12,786 nt of DNA from contig USLU01000108.1 of the NCBI GenBank assembly GCA_900555635.1, forward strand, positions 1 through 12,786, read 5' to 3'. This DNA comes from an uncultured Bacteroides sp. (GTDB lineage: Bacteria; Bacteroidota; Bacteroidia; Bacteroidales; Bacteroidaceae). The translations under genes were made by a program, and so were the position numbers. The notes below the pieces were generated by a model. It saw only the letters and a program-made list of their open reading frames with translations, ran no database searches and was not told the origin of the DNA. Every line of letters begins with the position of its first letter. Position 1 is the first letter of the stretch. Shown here piece by piece: positions 1-6,870 of this stretch.

Positions 1-103
1 ATCCCCGGAGGACACGCCCCGCTACGGTAATGTTCTTAGTCTGTGAGAAAGCGGAAAGTGCGGTTGTCAACAATAACACTGTTCCGATGATTACTTTTTT
101 CAT
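1..103 (-). CDS. N-terminus of a secreted or outer-membrane protein (partial)
   Basis: Only the first 34 codons are in the window; the gene runs off the left edge. The start is ATG at 103. The protein begins MKKVIIGTVLLLTTALSAFS and continues QTKNITVAGRVLRG. This is a classic Sec signal peptide: a Lys pair, a hydrophobic core at about residues 4-16, and a likely cleavage near AFS/Q. The product is therefore exported to the periplasm or outer membrane. The mature start, with a VAGRVLRG strand, would suit a carboxypeptidase-regulatory-like or beta-barrel protein, but too little is present to name a family. It lies downstream of the membrane protein gene in the same direction with a 99-nt gap, so it may be separately transcribed. 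Confidence 0.7.
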   Translation of the reverse strand, partial: MKKVIIGTVLLLTTALSAFSQTKNITVAGRVLRG

Positions 104-202
104 GCGCCTGTTTTTTATGAAACAAAATGTCTGTTTTTATACTGTTTCATTTGACAAGCTTTCAATGGAAAAGTTTAATGAGGTTTAAATAAAATATTCT
201 AA

Positions 203-616
203 TTATCGACGATCTCGCTTAAACAATCTATCAACTGCCGCTTTTTTTATACCAAATTCCAGGCAAAGAACATTCAGTATCAGAAAGATCAGAAAAGAGG
301 AAGTATCCACACTCATGATGTCTCCTTTCGCCAGGCGATAGAGCATACCGCCAAAGATGAATAATACGGTCAGGAACATGGCATTACGTGTAGCCCTATT
401 ACGGACCTGCTCAGTTTCCTTATTCTCGTTCTTGGTGTAGGCAAACAGAATCATCAATGCGCCAAGCATCATCAGCAGCTTAGAACATTCTTTATAAAAC
501 AAGAGGTTGGAATCCGTCATTTTCCCCAGCATCAACATCAGGAACGGAAGAAACAGTGCCAAAGCTATCACAAAATATCCTAATAGACGACAATAAACCG
601 GTAGTAATGCTCTCAT
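203..616 (-). CDS. Small four-helix inner-membrane protein of unknown function
   Basis: 137 residues, ATG start at 616. Four hydrophobic segments are visible at about residues 11-32, 46-61, 77-95 and 104-122. They are separated by short polar loops, with a charged loop at about 61-77 (KNENKETEQVRNRATR) and a basic C-terminal tail (KKAAVDRLFKRDRR), which suggests that the tail is cytoplasmic. No enzymatic or transport motif is recognisable and I do not recognise the family. The gene is divergent from aroB across a 221-bp intergenic region. It may be driven by the minus-strand TATCTTTG element at 712-719, giving a leader of roughly 90 nt. The size, hydrophobic pattern and good start make it a credible gene, but no function is assigned. 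Confidence 0.75.
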   Translation of the reverse strand: MRALLPVYCRLLGYFVIALALFLPFLMLMLGKMTDSNLLFYKECSKLLMMLGALMILFAYTKNENKETEQVRNRATRNAMFLTVLFIFGGMLYRLAKGDIMSVDTSSFLIFLILNVLCLEFGIKKAAVDRLFKRDRR

Positions 617-691
617 TTTAAAATTACGAATTATGAATTACTAATTATAAATTATAGATTGTGGGGGGCAGATGGCAGAAACATCATGTCA

Positions 692-712
692 GCCCATCGA
701 TTTTCGATGGGC
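692..712. other. Perfect 9-bp palindrome (hairpin or operator candidate)
   Basis: GCCCATCGA (692-700) is followed by TTT and by its exact complement TCGATGGGC (704-712). Neither strand has a T-run next to it, so it does not look like an intrinsic terminator. It abuts the predicted minus-strand -7 element and would sit at the transcription start of the membrane protein gene. That position suits an operator or a 5' stabilising hairpin. Confidence 0.5.
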
Positions 713-719
713 AAAGATA
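712..719 (-). promoter_or_regulatory. Bacteroides-type -7 element for the membrane protein gene
   Basis: Read on the minus strand this is TATCTTTG, matching the Bacteroides primary sigma -7 consensus TAnnTTTG. No clear -33 TTTG is seen at the usual distance. The predicted start of transcription is near 705, about 90 nt upstream of the ATG at 616. The element is the exact mirror of the one at 741-748. Confidence 0.4.
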
Positions 720-740
720 ACGTTTTATTGCCAAAAGAGC

Positions 741-748
741 TATCTTTG
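741..748 (+). promoter_or_regulatory. Bacteroides-type -7 element for aroB
   Basis: TATCTTTG matches the TAnnTTTG consensus on the plus strand. Transcription would begin near 755 and give a leader of about 80 nt before the aroB ATG at 838. A TTG at 728-730 is only 10 bp upstream, too close to be a normal -33 box. The call therefore rests on the -7 match and its position. Confidence 0.4.
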
Positions 749-837
749 TACCACAATTAACAAAGAAGGTATCCATCTCTTTCATAATTTAGAATCCACA
801 ATCAGTAATTTATAATTCGTAATTTGTAATTAATCAG

Positions 838-1899
838 ATGAGTAAACAAGAAGTAATCCTTTGCGAAAAACTGGAAAGCAGCCTGGCAAACGCCATCGGG
901 AATTGTCCCCATGACAAGCTCTTCATATTGACCGATGAGCATACCCACCGCCTCTGTCTGCCGCAACTCAATGACATTCCGGCACTGAAAGAGGCTACCG
1001 AAATCGTTATCGGTGCCGAAGATGTGCACAAGAATCTGGAAACCCTGGCTTCCGTTTGGCAAGCTCTGAGCGAACAGGGAGCTACACGCCATTCATTACT
1101 GATTAACCTGGGTGGCGGCATGGTGACCGATCTGGGTGGCTTCGCCGCTTCTACCTTCAAGCGGGGCATTGCCTATATCAATATCCCCACCACCCTGCTG
1201 GCCATGGTGGATGCTTCCGTAGGAGGCAAAACGGGTATCAACTTCAACGGGTTGAAGAACGAAATCGGTGTTTTCGCACCTGCCGCCAGTGTACTTCTTG
1301 AAACGGAGTTCCTGCGCAGCCTCGATGCCCACAACTTCTTCTCCGGTTATGCCGAGATGTTGAAGCACGGTCTTATCAGTACCCCGGAGCACCTTGCCGA
1401 ATTATTGGCTTTCGATACGGACAAGATAGATTACGTTGCACTGAAATCAATGGTGGGCCGTTCCGTACAAGTAAAAGAGGATATCGTGGAACAAGATCCT
1501 CTGGAACACGGCATCCGCAAGGCGCTGAACCTGGGACATACCGTAGGTCATGCCTTCGAAAGTCTGGCTCTTGCCGAAGGTCGCCCCGTATTACATGGTT
1601 ATGCTGTTGCTTGGGGAATTGTCTGCGAGCTATACCTTTCTTATATAAAGGTAGGTTTTCCGAAAGAGAAAATGCGCCAGACCATTCAGTTCATCAAAGA
1701 GAACTACGGTGGCTTTGCCTTCAATTGCAAACAGTACGACCAACTTTATGAGCTGATGAAGCATGACAAGAAGAACACTGCCGGCGTCATCAACTTCACT
1801 CTATTGAAAGAAGTCGGAGACATCTGCCTCAACCAGACTGCCGACAAAGATACCATTTACGAAATGTTCGATTTTTATCGGGAATGCATGGGGGTATAA
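838..1899 (+). CDS. aroB: 3-dehydroquinate synthase
   Basis: 353 residues, the normal length for AroB. It converts 3-deoxy-D-arabino-heptulosonate 7-phosphate to 3-dehydroquinate, the second step of the shikimate pathway, in the cytosol, using NAD and a divalent metal. Visible signatures are the NAD-binding glycine-rich stretch GGGMVTDLGG (92-101), the active-site segment DASVGGKTG (125-133), and metal-ligand candidates Glu173 (YAEMLKHG), His234 (LNLGHTVGHAFE) and His253 (VLHGYAVAWG). No key motif is missing. The ATG at 838 follows an AT-rich leader without a clear Shine-Dalgarno sequence, as is common in Bacteroides. The gene stands alone: it is divergent from the membrane protein gene and convergent with the HU-like gene, separated from the latter by a strong terminator. 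It is monofunctional, with no fused aro domains. Confidence 0.97.
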   Translation: MSKQEVILCEKLESSLANAIGNCPHDKLFILTDEHTHRLCLPQLNDIPALKEATEIVIGAEDVHKNLETLASVWQALSEQGATRHSLLINLGGGMVTDLGGFAASTFKRGIAYINIPTTLLAMVDASVGGKTGINFNGLKNEIGVFAPAASVLLETEFLRSLDAHNFFSGYAEMLKHGLISTPEHLAELLAFDTDKIDYVALKSMVGRSVQVKEDIVEQDPLEHGIRKALNLGHTVGHAFESLALAEGRPVLHGYAVAWGIVCELYLSYIKVGFPKEKMRQTIQFIKENYGGFAFNCKQYDQLYELMKHDKKNTAGVINFTLLKEVGDICLNQTADKDTIYEMFDFYRECMGV

Positions 1900-1923
1900 C
1901 CTCACTGTGCACTTGTACTATTT

Positions 1924-1977
1924 CCCCTTCCACACTTCTGCAACCCTTTATTCATAGGGGGTAGAGTGTGGAAGGGG
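1924..1977. terminator. Bidirectional terminator between convergent genes
   Basis: CCCCTTCCACACT (1924-1936) is exactly complementary to AGTGTGGAAGGGG (1965-1977), giving a 13-bp stem. A possible inner CCCT/AGGG pairing lies at 1944-1947 and 1956-1959. The plus strand continues with a short T-rich stretch (TATTCTTT) and the minus strand with AAATAGT. The position, centred in the 84-bp gap between the two convergent stop codons, supports termination of both aroB and the HU-like gene. Confidence 0.8.
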
Positions 1978-1983
1978 TATTCT

Positions 1984-2487
1984 TTAGGGTTTCTCAGTTA
2001 TGTCTTCTTCCGGAAATTCTCCTTGCAGTTCCGCCTTCTTCTCCGCTTCCACAACTTTCTTGCTTAGCATACTTGCCGGGAAGTATTTGCTCAGCGGATA
2101 GCGGAAAAATCTCATTTCCCGACTTAATTCCCTGGTCAATCCGCGGTCAGCGGTGAAGTAAACGCGCGAAATGCGCACGGTTCCCGGCATCACGTCTTCG
2201 GGGTGTTCAAAGCCCTCGCTGGTTATCGCAATATGGAAAGAGCCCAGTCCTTTGATGGATACCGACTCCCCATTCTTCAAGGACTCTTCTATGAAGTGAG
2301 GCAGGTCGGTCAATATTCCTTTTACATCACCTTCGCTCCTGCCCGTCCGGTGAGCGATTCGTTTTGCCAGTATGTCTTCGGTCACCCCACCTCTGGGTTG
2401 CAGTGTACGTTGCACGGCATAATACAGTTGTTTTGCACCTTCCTTAGTCTGGAAGAGCTTCTTTCTTACCAAGTAAATCATTCCCAT
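1984..2487 (-). CDS. HU-like DNA-binding protein, Bacteroidota type
   Basis: 167 residues, much longer than classical HU (about 90). The HU/IHF-type fold occupies about residues 1-120: YLVRKKLF, an alpha-helical part at about 14-75 (GVTEDILAKRIAHRTGRS), and the conserved beta turn VSIKGLGSFHI at about 97-107. A basic and then acidic tail follows (KKVVEAEKKAELQGEFPEEDITEKP). Bacteroidota carry many such longer HU-related proteins, likely nucleoid-associated. Start choice: ATG at 2487, with an alternative ATG two codons in (2481); neither has a strong Shine-Dalgarno sequence. Upstream are a TATCTTTG -7 element and four 22-bp palindromic units lying wholly in the predicted leader. That arrangement suggests control by a repeat-binding factor, possibly the protein itself (inference). 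The family call is firm; the specific role is unknown. Confidence 0.9.
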   Translation of the reverse strand: MGMIYLVRKKLFQTKEGAKQLYYAVQRTLQPRGGVTEDILAKRIAHRTGRSEGDVKGILTDLPHFIEESLKNGESVSIKGLGSFHIAITSEGFEHPEDVMPGTVRISRVYFTADRGLTRELSREMRFFRYPLSKYFPASMLSKKVVEAEKKAELQGEFPEEDITEKP

Positions 2488-2543
2488 AGTCTTTACGTGT
2501 TTTTAATTACTACCTTTGATATCTTTCCCTTATTCCTTCCATG

Positions 2544-2631
2544 CAAAAGATGGCATCTTTTGTAGCAAAAGGTGGCATCTTATAACACAAAAGATGGCAT
2601 CTTTTACAGCAAAAGATACCACCTTTTGTAA
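2544..2631. repeat. Four tandem 22-bp palindromic units in the HU-like gene leader
   Basis: The units begin at 2544, 2566, 2588 and 2610, an exact 22-bp period. Unit 1 has the core CAAAAGATGGCATCTTTTG, a perfect dyad around a central G. Unit 3 is nearly identical. Unit 2 (core CAAAAGGTGGCATCTTA) and unit 4 (CAAAAGATACCACCTTTTG) are variants, unit 4 resembling the reverse complement of unit 2. Short linkers such as TAG, ACA and CAG separate the cores. The array lies just downstream of the predicted -7 element and ends 57 nt before the start codon. It could be a set of protein-binding sites spaced about two helical turns apart, or a run of RNA hairpins. Confidence 0.85.
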
Positions 2632-2640
2632 GAGAGATAG

Positions 2641-2662
2641 CAAAGATACGGAAAGTATCTTT
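2641..2662 (-). promoter_or_regulatory. -7 promoter element inside an 8-bp palindrome, HU-like gene
   Basis: On the minus strand, 2648-2641 reads TATCTTTG, matching TAnnTTTG. It overlaps a perfect inverted repeat, AAAGATAC (2642-2649) and GTATCTTT (2655-2662), with a 5-nt spacer. Transcription would start near 2632-2634, at the edge of the 22-bp repeat array. No strong -33 TTTG is visible. Confidence 0.5.
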
Positions 2663-2714
2663 AAATGAACTATCCGAAAGGGCTTAATGCTCTAGCTATT
2701 TAGCAAAAAGTCTT

Positions 2715-4022
2715 TTATTCCCACTCGATAGTAGCGTTAGGCTTCGGAGACATATCGTAGCAAACACGATTCACATGTTTTACTTCTTTCAGGATACGAT
2801 CCGTAATTTTCATCAGGACAGGCCATTCTACCTGTTCGATGGTGGCGGTCATCGCATCAATCGTATTGACAGCACGGATGATAACCGGCCATTCGAAAGA
2901 ACGGGCATTGTCGCGCACACCAACTGACTTGAAGTCGGGTACCACGGTGAAATATTGCCACACTTTCTTATCCAGTCCGGCAAGTTGGAACTCTTCACGC
3001 AGGATAGCATCGGACTCACGCACAGCTTCCAAACGATCGCGTGTGATAGCACCCAGACAACGCACACCCAGACCGGGACCGGGGAAGGGTTGACGATAAA
3101 CCATTTCATAAGGCAAGCCCAGTTCAAGACCACATGCACGTACTTCGTCTTTGAAAAGCTGACGCAACGGTTCCACAAGTTCGAACTGAAGATCTTCCGG
3201 CAGACCGCCTACGTTGTGGTGAGACTTCACCATCTTGGCCGTTTTCGTTCCGCTTTCCACAATATCAGGGTAGATAGTTCCCTGGCCTAAGAAGTCGATA
3301 CCGTCCAGTTTACGCGCTTCTTCTTCGAATACGCGGATAAACTCTCCGCCGATAATCTTGCGTTTCTGTTCGGGATCTTCCACACCTTCCAGTTTAGTAA
3401 GGAAGCGGTCGGTAACGTCTACATAGATCAAATTCGCCTTCAGCTGATTACCGAACATTTCTACTACATCTTCGGATTCGCCTTTACGCATCAGACCGTG
3501 ATTTACATGCACGCATACCAGATTGTCGCCAATTGCTTTCAGCAACAGAGCTGCCACTACGGAACTGTCAACACCACCGGAAAGGGCCAGCAATACTTTT
3601 CTGTCACCCACCTGGCGACGTACCAATTCAATCTGGTCATTCACGAAGTTGGTCATGTTCCAATTAGCTTCGGCCTTGCAAGTTTCGAAAACGAAAGGCT
3701 TAACAGCTGCTTTGATAGCTTCAATATCATCAGTAAACTGTGGCAGTTTCACCGCACAAGTCGCTTTGTCATGACCGGCAGCCATCACTTGAATTCCCGC
3801 CTCGTAGATAGAAGGATTCACATCGATGGCAACGCCATCTACTATGTTACACGGTCCACCATTGATAATAATGCCCTTTACATTGGACAACTTTTTCAGT
3901 TCTTCAACGGTTATATCATGAGGATAGATCTCACTATATACACCTAACGCACGGATGGCGCGAGCCAATACCGTATTCTCATGACTACCCAAGTCAAGGA
4001 TAACAATCATATCCTGCTTCAT
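2715..4022 (-). CDS. guaA: GMP synthase homologue with a degenerate glutaminase domain
   Basis: 435 residues, compared with about 505-525 for normal GuaA; the deficit is all in the N-terminal class I glutamine amidotransferase domain. That domain still begins recognisably (VILDLGSHENTVLARAIRALG, about residues 7-27; IIINGGP 51-57). However, the nucleophile loop, usually GICYGMQ, reads AAGHDKA (81-87) with Gly83 where Cys is expected, and the segment carrying the catalytic His and Glu is absent. The ATP-pyrophosphatase domain is intact: the P-loop SGGVDSS is at 148-154 and HVNHGLMRKGE follows. The C-terminal dimerisation part is intact to the terminal NATIEWE. Predicted activity is XMP plus ATP plus ammonia to GMP, with ammonia from solution or from a separate amidotransferase. 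The start is ATG at 4022, with an alternative at codon 5. The reading frame is clean, so this is not a recent pseudogene. A second, full-length guaA elsewhere is likely. Confidence 0.9.
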   Translation of the reverse strand: MKQDMIVILDLGSHENTVLARAIRALGVYSEIYPHDITVEELKKLSNVKGIIINGGPCNIVDGVAIDVNPSIYEAGIQVMAAGHDKATCAVKLPQFTDDIEAIKAAVKPFVFETCKAEANWNMTNFVNDQIELVRRQVGDRKVLLALSGGVDSSVVAALLLKAIGDNLVCVHVNHGLMRKGESEDVVEMFGNQLKANLIYVDVTDRFLTKLEGVEDPEQKRKIIGGEFIRVFEEEARKLDGIDFLGQGTIYPDIVESGTKTAKMVKSHHNVGGLPEDLQFELVEPLRQLFKDEVRACGLELGLPYEMVYRQPFPGPGLGVRCLGAITRDRLEAVRESDAILREEFQLAGLDKKVWQYFTVVPDFKSVGVRDNARSFEWPVIIRAVNTIDAMTATIEQVEWPVLMKITDRILKEVKHVNRVCYDMSPKPNATIEWE

Positions 4023-4086
4023 CTGATTTTGGTTGTTTTTAAGTTATTGTATTGTTTATTATTCACTATTGTTTCCAAACGGTTTG

Positions 4087-4094
4087 CAAATATA
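4087..4094 (-). promoter_or_regulatory. -7 promoter element for the guaA homologue
   Basis: The minus strand reads TATATTTG, an exact TAnnTTTG match, 64 nt before the ATG at 4022. An 8-bp inverted repeat, TTTAGAGA (4101-4108) and TCTCTAAA (4126-4133), lies immediately upstream and could be an operator. No convincing -33 box is seen. The element implies that the gene is transcribed independently of the kdp operon upstream of it. Confidence 0.45.
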
Positions 4095-4178
4095 AAGATT
4101 TTTAGAGAGACTATAATACATTGATTCTCTAAAGTTTCAGAACAGAGTCGCGTTTTTTTTGCAATTATAGTATTCAAT

Positions 4179-4238
4179 TCAACAAAGAATTAAAACAACA
4201 TAGGAAGCAGATGGATAGCAATAACCCAATTCTTTCAT
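4179..4238 (-). CDS. Possible 19-aa microORF after the histidine kinase gene
   Basis: ATG at 4238, preceded by AAGGAG with a 3-nt gap, encodes MKELGYCYPSASYVVLILC and then TGA. It begins 14 nt after the kinase stop codon, in the same direction. The Shine-Dalgarno sequence is better than that of most genes in the window, although the spacing is short. The peptide has a hydrophobic C-terminal half but no recognisable family. It could be a real operon-terminal microprotein, a decayed gene start, or chance. It is the only coding candidate in the 230-bp gap before guaA, and no terminator with a T-tail was found there. Confidence 0.2.
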   Translation of the reverse strand: MKELGYCYPSASYVVLILC

Positions 4239-4252
4239 AAACTCCTTCAAAA

Positions 4253-5701
4253 CTATGCCTTCAACCGCATCACAAACCGACTTCCCTTCCCCAATTCACT
4301 CTCTACCGTCAGCGTACCACCATGAGCTTCCACAAAATCCTTCGAAATAGATAATCCCAAGCCACTGCCTTGTACTTTCGTTCCGGGTACACGGAAATAA
4401 CGGTCGAAGATGCTTTTGTGATAACGCGGGTCGATACCCTTTCCAAAATCCTGAACATAGAGTTCGATCATATTTTCATCCTGTTTGGCACCGATAATCA
4501 CACGCCCGTTTTCTTTAGAATAACGGATAGCATTACTTAGCAGATTTGTCAATACCCAGGCAATCTTTTCACTGTCGACAAAGAGTTTGCCGATTTTCTC
4601 TTCCGGATATTCCACTTCTATCTGGATATTAAACTTATCCGCTTGCACCTGATTAGCTTTGATCGCATATTCGATCAACTCAATCGGTTTGGTGATCTTC
4701 GGCATAAACTGTAGTTTTCCGGCTTCCACCTGGGTCATGTTAAGCAATTCTCCGGTGATACTCAACAAACGCTCGCTATTCTCCTTGATACTCTTAGACA
4801 GTTGCTCCTGTTCATCATTCAATGCACCGACACGCTTATCTTCCAACAGCTGGAGGCTCATCATAATAGCAGCAATCGGAGTCTTCAGTTCATGAGATAT
4901 CGTCGAGATAAATGTAGTCTTGGCAGAATCCAGTTCCTTAAATTCCGTGATATTCTTTAATAAAATAACATCACCCAGTTTGCGAGGTTCCCCTTTTTCA
5001 GCCTCCGTATTAATGATAGGGACATAAGAGGCCTTAAAGTAACTCTCTTTGTCGTCAGCATATATCTTCAATGGTTCCTTCTGCTCGCTTGGCGTCACCA
5101 GTTCACGGATCAACCGCCGCAACAGGTCATTCTTCAAAGCCAGTTCCTCCGCCGATTGACGAATCACATTCTCCCGTTTCAGATTCAAGACATTGAGTGC
5201 TTCCTCATTGATAAACAGAATTTCACGCTCCATATTCAAGCCGATCACCGGATCATCTATACTGTTTACAATTGCTTCAATAAATTTCTTTGCAGAAAGA
5301 ATATCCGACAAAGTACTGGCACGATATTCGGTCAAACGTTCCGCCATCCGGTTAAAACTATCCGCCACATCCCGGAATTCTTCATTATTATTCATCTGCA
5401 GACGCTTCTCATAATTATGATTGGCTATTTCAAGAATTCCCTCTTTCAGCTCTTTAATAGGCTTGCTGATAGTACGGGGCAACCAATAAAGCAATATCAG
5501 TCCGGTCAAGATACAGATTCCTCCCGTTACGGAAATCCATAACAAAGCACGTTCCAATCCGGGCATAGCAGCAGGACTATCAGGTTCTGTCGCTGTCAGA
5601 ATTTGAAGATTCACAACTGAAAGTGTTACCAGCAAAATAATCATTCCGGCCAGCATTCCGATACCGAGAATCAGTTTCGTTTTAATATTCATAACGTTCA
5701 T
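4253..5701 (-). CDS. HAMP-PAS sensor histidine kinase of the Kdp locus
   Basis: 482 residues from ATG at 5701. A TTG six codons upstream would overlap the preceding gene, and another ATG lies at 5692. Layout: TM1 at about 9-30; a short periplasmic segment of about 20 residues; TM2 at about 51-73; HAMP at about 74-127; PAS-like at about 135-255; HisKA with phospho-acceptor His270 in STISHELKTP; and an HATPase domain with N box NLLSNAIRYS (386-395), G1 DFGKGID (418-424) and G2 GSGLGLSIS (445-453). All kinase motifs are intact. It starts 10 nt after the stop of the KdpD sensor module and is the last large gene of the operon. It probably supplies the kinase half that full-length KdpD carries in one chain, but the four-helix DUF4118 region and GAF domain are replaced by a two-helix HAMP-PAS architecture. 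The partner regulator is not in the window. Confidence 0.93.
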   Translation of the reverse strand: MNVMNIKTKLILGIGMLAGMIILLVTLSVVNLQILTATEPDSPAAMPGLERALLWISVTGGICILTGLILLYWLPRTISKPIKELKEGILEIANHNYEKRLQMNNNEEFRDVADSFNRMAERLTEYRASTLSDILSAKKFIEAIVNSIDDPVIGLNMEREILFINEEALNVLNLKRENVIRQSAEELALKNDLLRRLIRELVTPSEQKEPLKIYADDKESYFKASYVPIINTEAEKGEPRKLGDVILLKNITEFKELDSAKTTFISTISHELKTPIAAIMMSLQLLEDKRVGALNDEQEQLSKSIKENSERLLSITGELLNMTQVEAGKLQFMPKITKPIELIEYAIKANQVQADKFNIQIEVEYPEEKIGKLFVDSEKIAWVLTNLLSNAIRYSKENGRVIIGAKQDENMIELYVQDFGKGIDPRYHKSIFDRYFRVPGTKVQGSGLGLSISKDFVEAHGGTLTVESELGKGSRFVMRLKA

Positions 5702-5711
5702 ACGATTAATA

Positions 5712-6842
5712 TTATGCAAGTATAATCAAATCTACATTAGCTTGTGACAAATTATTTAAAAACTTTCTATATCCCAGTATAGAACAAATAGCGTATGGCA
5801 ACCTTAAATTAGGAGTTCCCATGCAAACAGTCGATATCTGTTTCTCTTTACAAACCTTGACGATGCTACCCAAAATATCCTTCGACTGCACCTGCACCAC
5901 CTCTCCCCCAAGTTCCGCCACGAGCTTAAAATGGTTCAACAGATACCGTTGACTGGCTAGATCAATTCTATCCATACTCTCTTTCGGAGTCTGAACATAC
6001 AGGGCTATAAAAGTAGTATTATACCGGGTTGCCAACTTTGCCGCCTTTCTGATAATCCGCCGGGGTGTTTTCTCATGACTACTGATACAAGCCATAAACT
6101 TCTCATGCCGGAGTCCGACGGCTACTCCCATCACCACCTCATTCTCCACCTTTTTTTCTACCCGCAACGCTACTTCCTTCAAAGCCAACTCACGTAACTG
6201 AAGAATATTCTCTGTCCGAAAGAAATTATCCAATGCCGTCTGAATCTTTTCCGGACGATATATCTTACCCGCTTTCAAACGTGCAATCAGCTCCTCTGCC
6301 GTCAAGTCAATATTCACCACCTCATCCGCTTCCTGAAGAACACTGTCGGGCACCCGTTCTTTCACTTCAATACCCGTAATCTCCTGCACTTCTTCATTCA
6401 CGCTTTCAATGTGCTGAATATTGATTGCCGAAATCACATTGATTCCCTCATCCAGCAAAGTTATCACATCCTGCCAACGTTTCTCGTTCAAGCTACCTTC
6501 TACATTGGTATGAGCCAGTTCATCCACAATTACAATTTCCGGATGGACACGGATAATCGTATCCAGATCCATTTCTTCCAATTCTTTCCCCTTATAGAAG
6601 ATTTTGCGACGCGGAATGACAGGGAGCCCTTGCAGCAATGCTTCCGTCCCGGCGCGTCCATGAGTTTCGATATAGCCGATTTGCACGTTCACACCGTTCT
6701 CCAGCAGTTCATGCGCCTCCTGAAGCATACGATATGACTTTCCCACACCGGCTATCATACCGATATAGACCTTGAATTTGCCCCGGTGGGACTTCTTTAT
6801 CAGATCCAAAAAATACTGTACACTATGTTCTCTATCATCCAT
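5712..6842 (-). CDS. kdpD: Stand-alone KdpD sensor module (KdpD plus USP domains, no kinase)
   Basis: 376 residues, compared with about 895 for E. coli KdpD. The KdpD domain spans about 18-230, with Walker A GMIAGVGKS (28-36), Walker B IVIVDE (103-108) followed by LAHTNVEGSLNEKRWQDV, and the conserved NIQHIES (141-147). A universal-stress-protein-like domain follows at about 236-376 (VAVGLRHEKFMACISSHE, then a degenerate G-loop region MGTPNLRLPY, ending ANVDLIILA). No membrane segment and no kinase domain are present; the frame ends cleanly with TAA. In canonical KdpD this N-terminal half is cytosolic and senses K+ and turgor conditions, modulating the kinase. Here it must act in trans on the kinase encoded 10 nt downstream (inference from the split and the spacing). 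It follows the outer-membrane protein gene after an 84-nt gap containing a strong hairpin. Confidence 0.93.
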   Translation of the reverse strand: MDDREHSVQYFLDLIKKSHRGKFKVYIGMIAGVGKSYRMLQEAHELLENGVNVQIGYIETHGRAGTEALLQGLPVIPRRKIFYKGKELEEMDLDTIIRVHPEIVIVDELAHTNVEGSLNEKRWQDVITLLDEGINVISAINIQHIESVNEEVQEITGIEVKERVPDSVLQEADEVVNIDLTAEELIARLKAGKIYRPEKIQTALDNFFRTENILQLRELALKEVALRVEKKVENEVVMGVAVGLRHEKFMACISSHEKTPRRIIRKAAKLATRYNTTFIALYVQTPKESMDRIDLASQRYLLNHFKLVAELGGEVVQVQSKDILGSIVKVCKEKQISTVCMGTPNLRLPYAICSILGYRKFLNNLSQANVDLIILA

Positions 6843-6870
6843 TACGTCAATCTGTTATTTTAAACATCCT

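Larger units (their letters stand above)
622..831. repeat. AT-rich inverted repeats bounding an intergenic block
   Basis: The left arm (622-664) and right arm (796-831) are built from short AATTACGAATTATGAATTA-like units and are inversely related. The left arm ends in GATTGTGG (657-664) and the right arm begins with its exact complement CCACAATC (796-803). Both arms contain permutations of AATTCGTAATT/AATTATAAATT. They enclose about 130 bp holding a perfect hairpin palindrome and two back-to-back -7 elements. The block could be a small non-autonomous repeat element or slippage-prone AT-rich DNA. No transposase is associated. Confidence 0.5.

Noticed and set aside
2544..2631. Repeat array as a possible CRISPR
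   Set aside because: The 22-bp units are directly contiguous with only 3-4 nt linkers; there are no unique spacers and no cas genes.
3498..3947. 149-codon plus-strand frame opposite the GMP synthase gene
   Set aside because: It is antisense to a conserved coding region with an unbroken family alignment on the other strand. It has no signal, domain or ribosome site.
4101..4133. Inverted repeat TTTAGAGA/TCTCTAAA as terminator of the kdp operon
   Set aside because: The stem is 8 bp, AT-rich, with a 17-nt loop, and is not followed by a T-run. An operator next to the guaA promoter is equally likely, so it is not called a terminator.
5702..5719. Longer TTG start for the histidine kinase
   Set aside because: It would begin with TTG and overlap the kdpD stop codon, while ATG codons at 5701 and 5692 give the same membrane and kinase domains with normal spacing.
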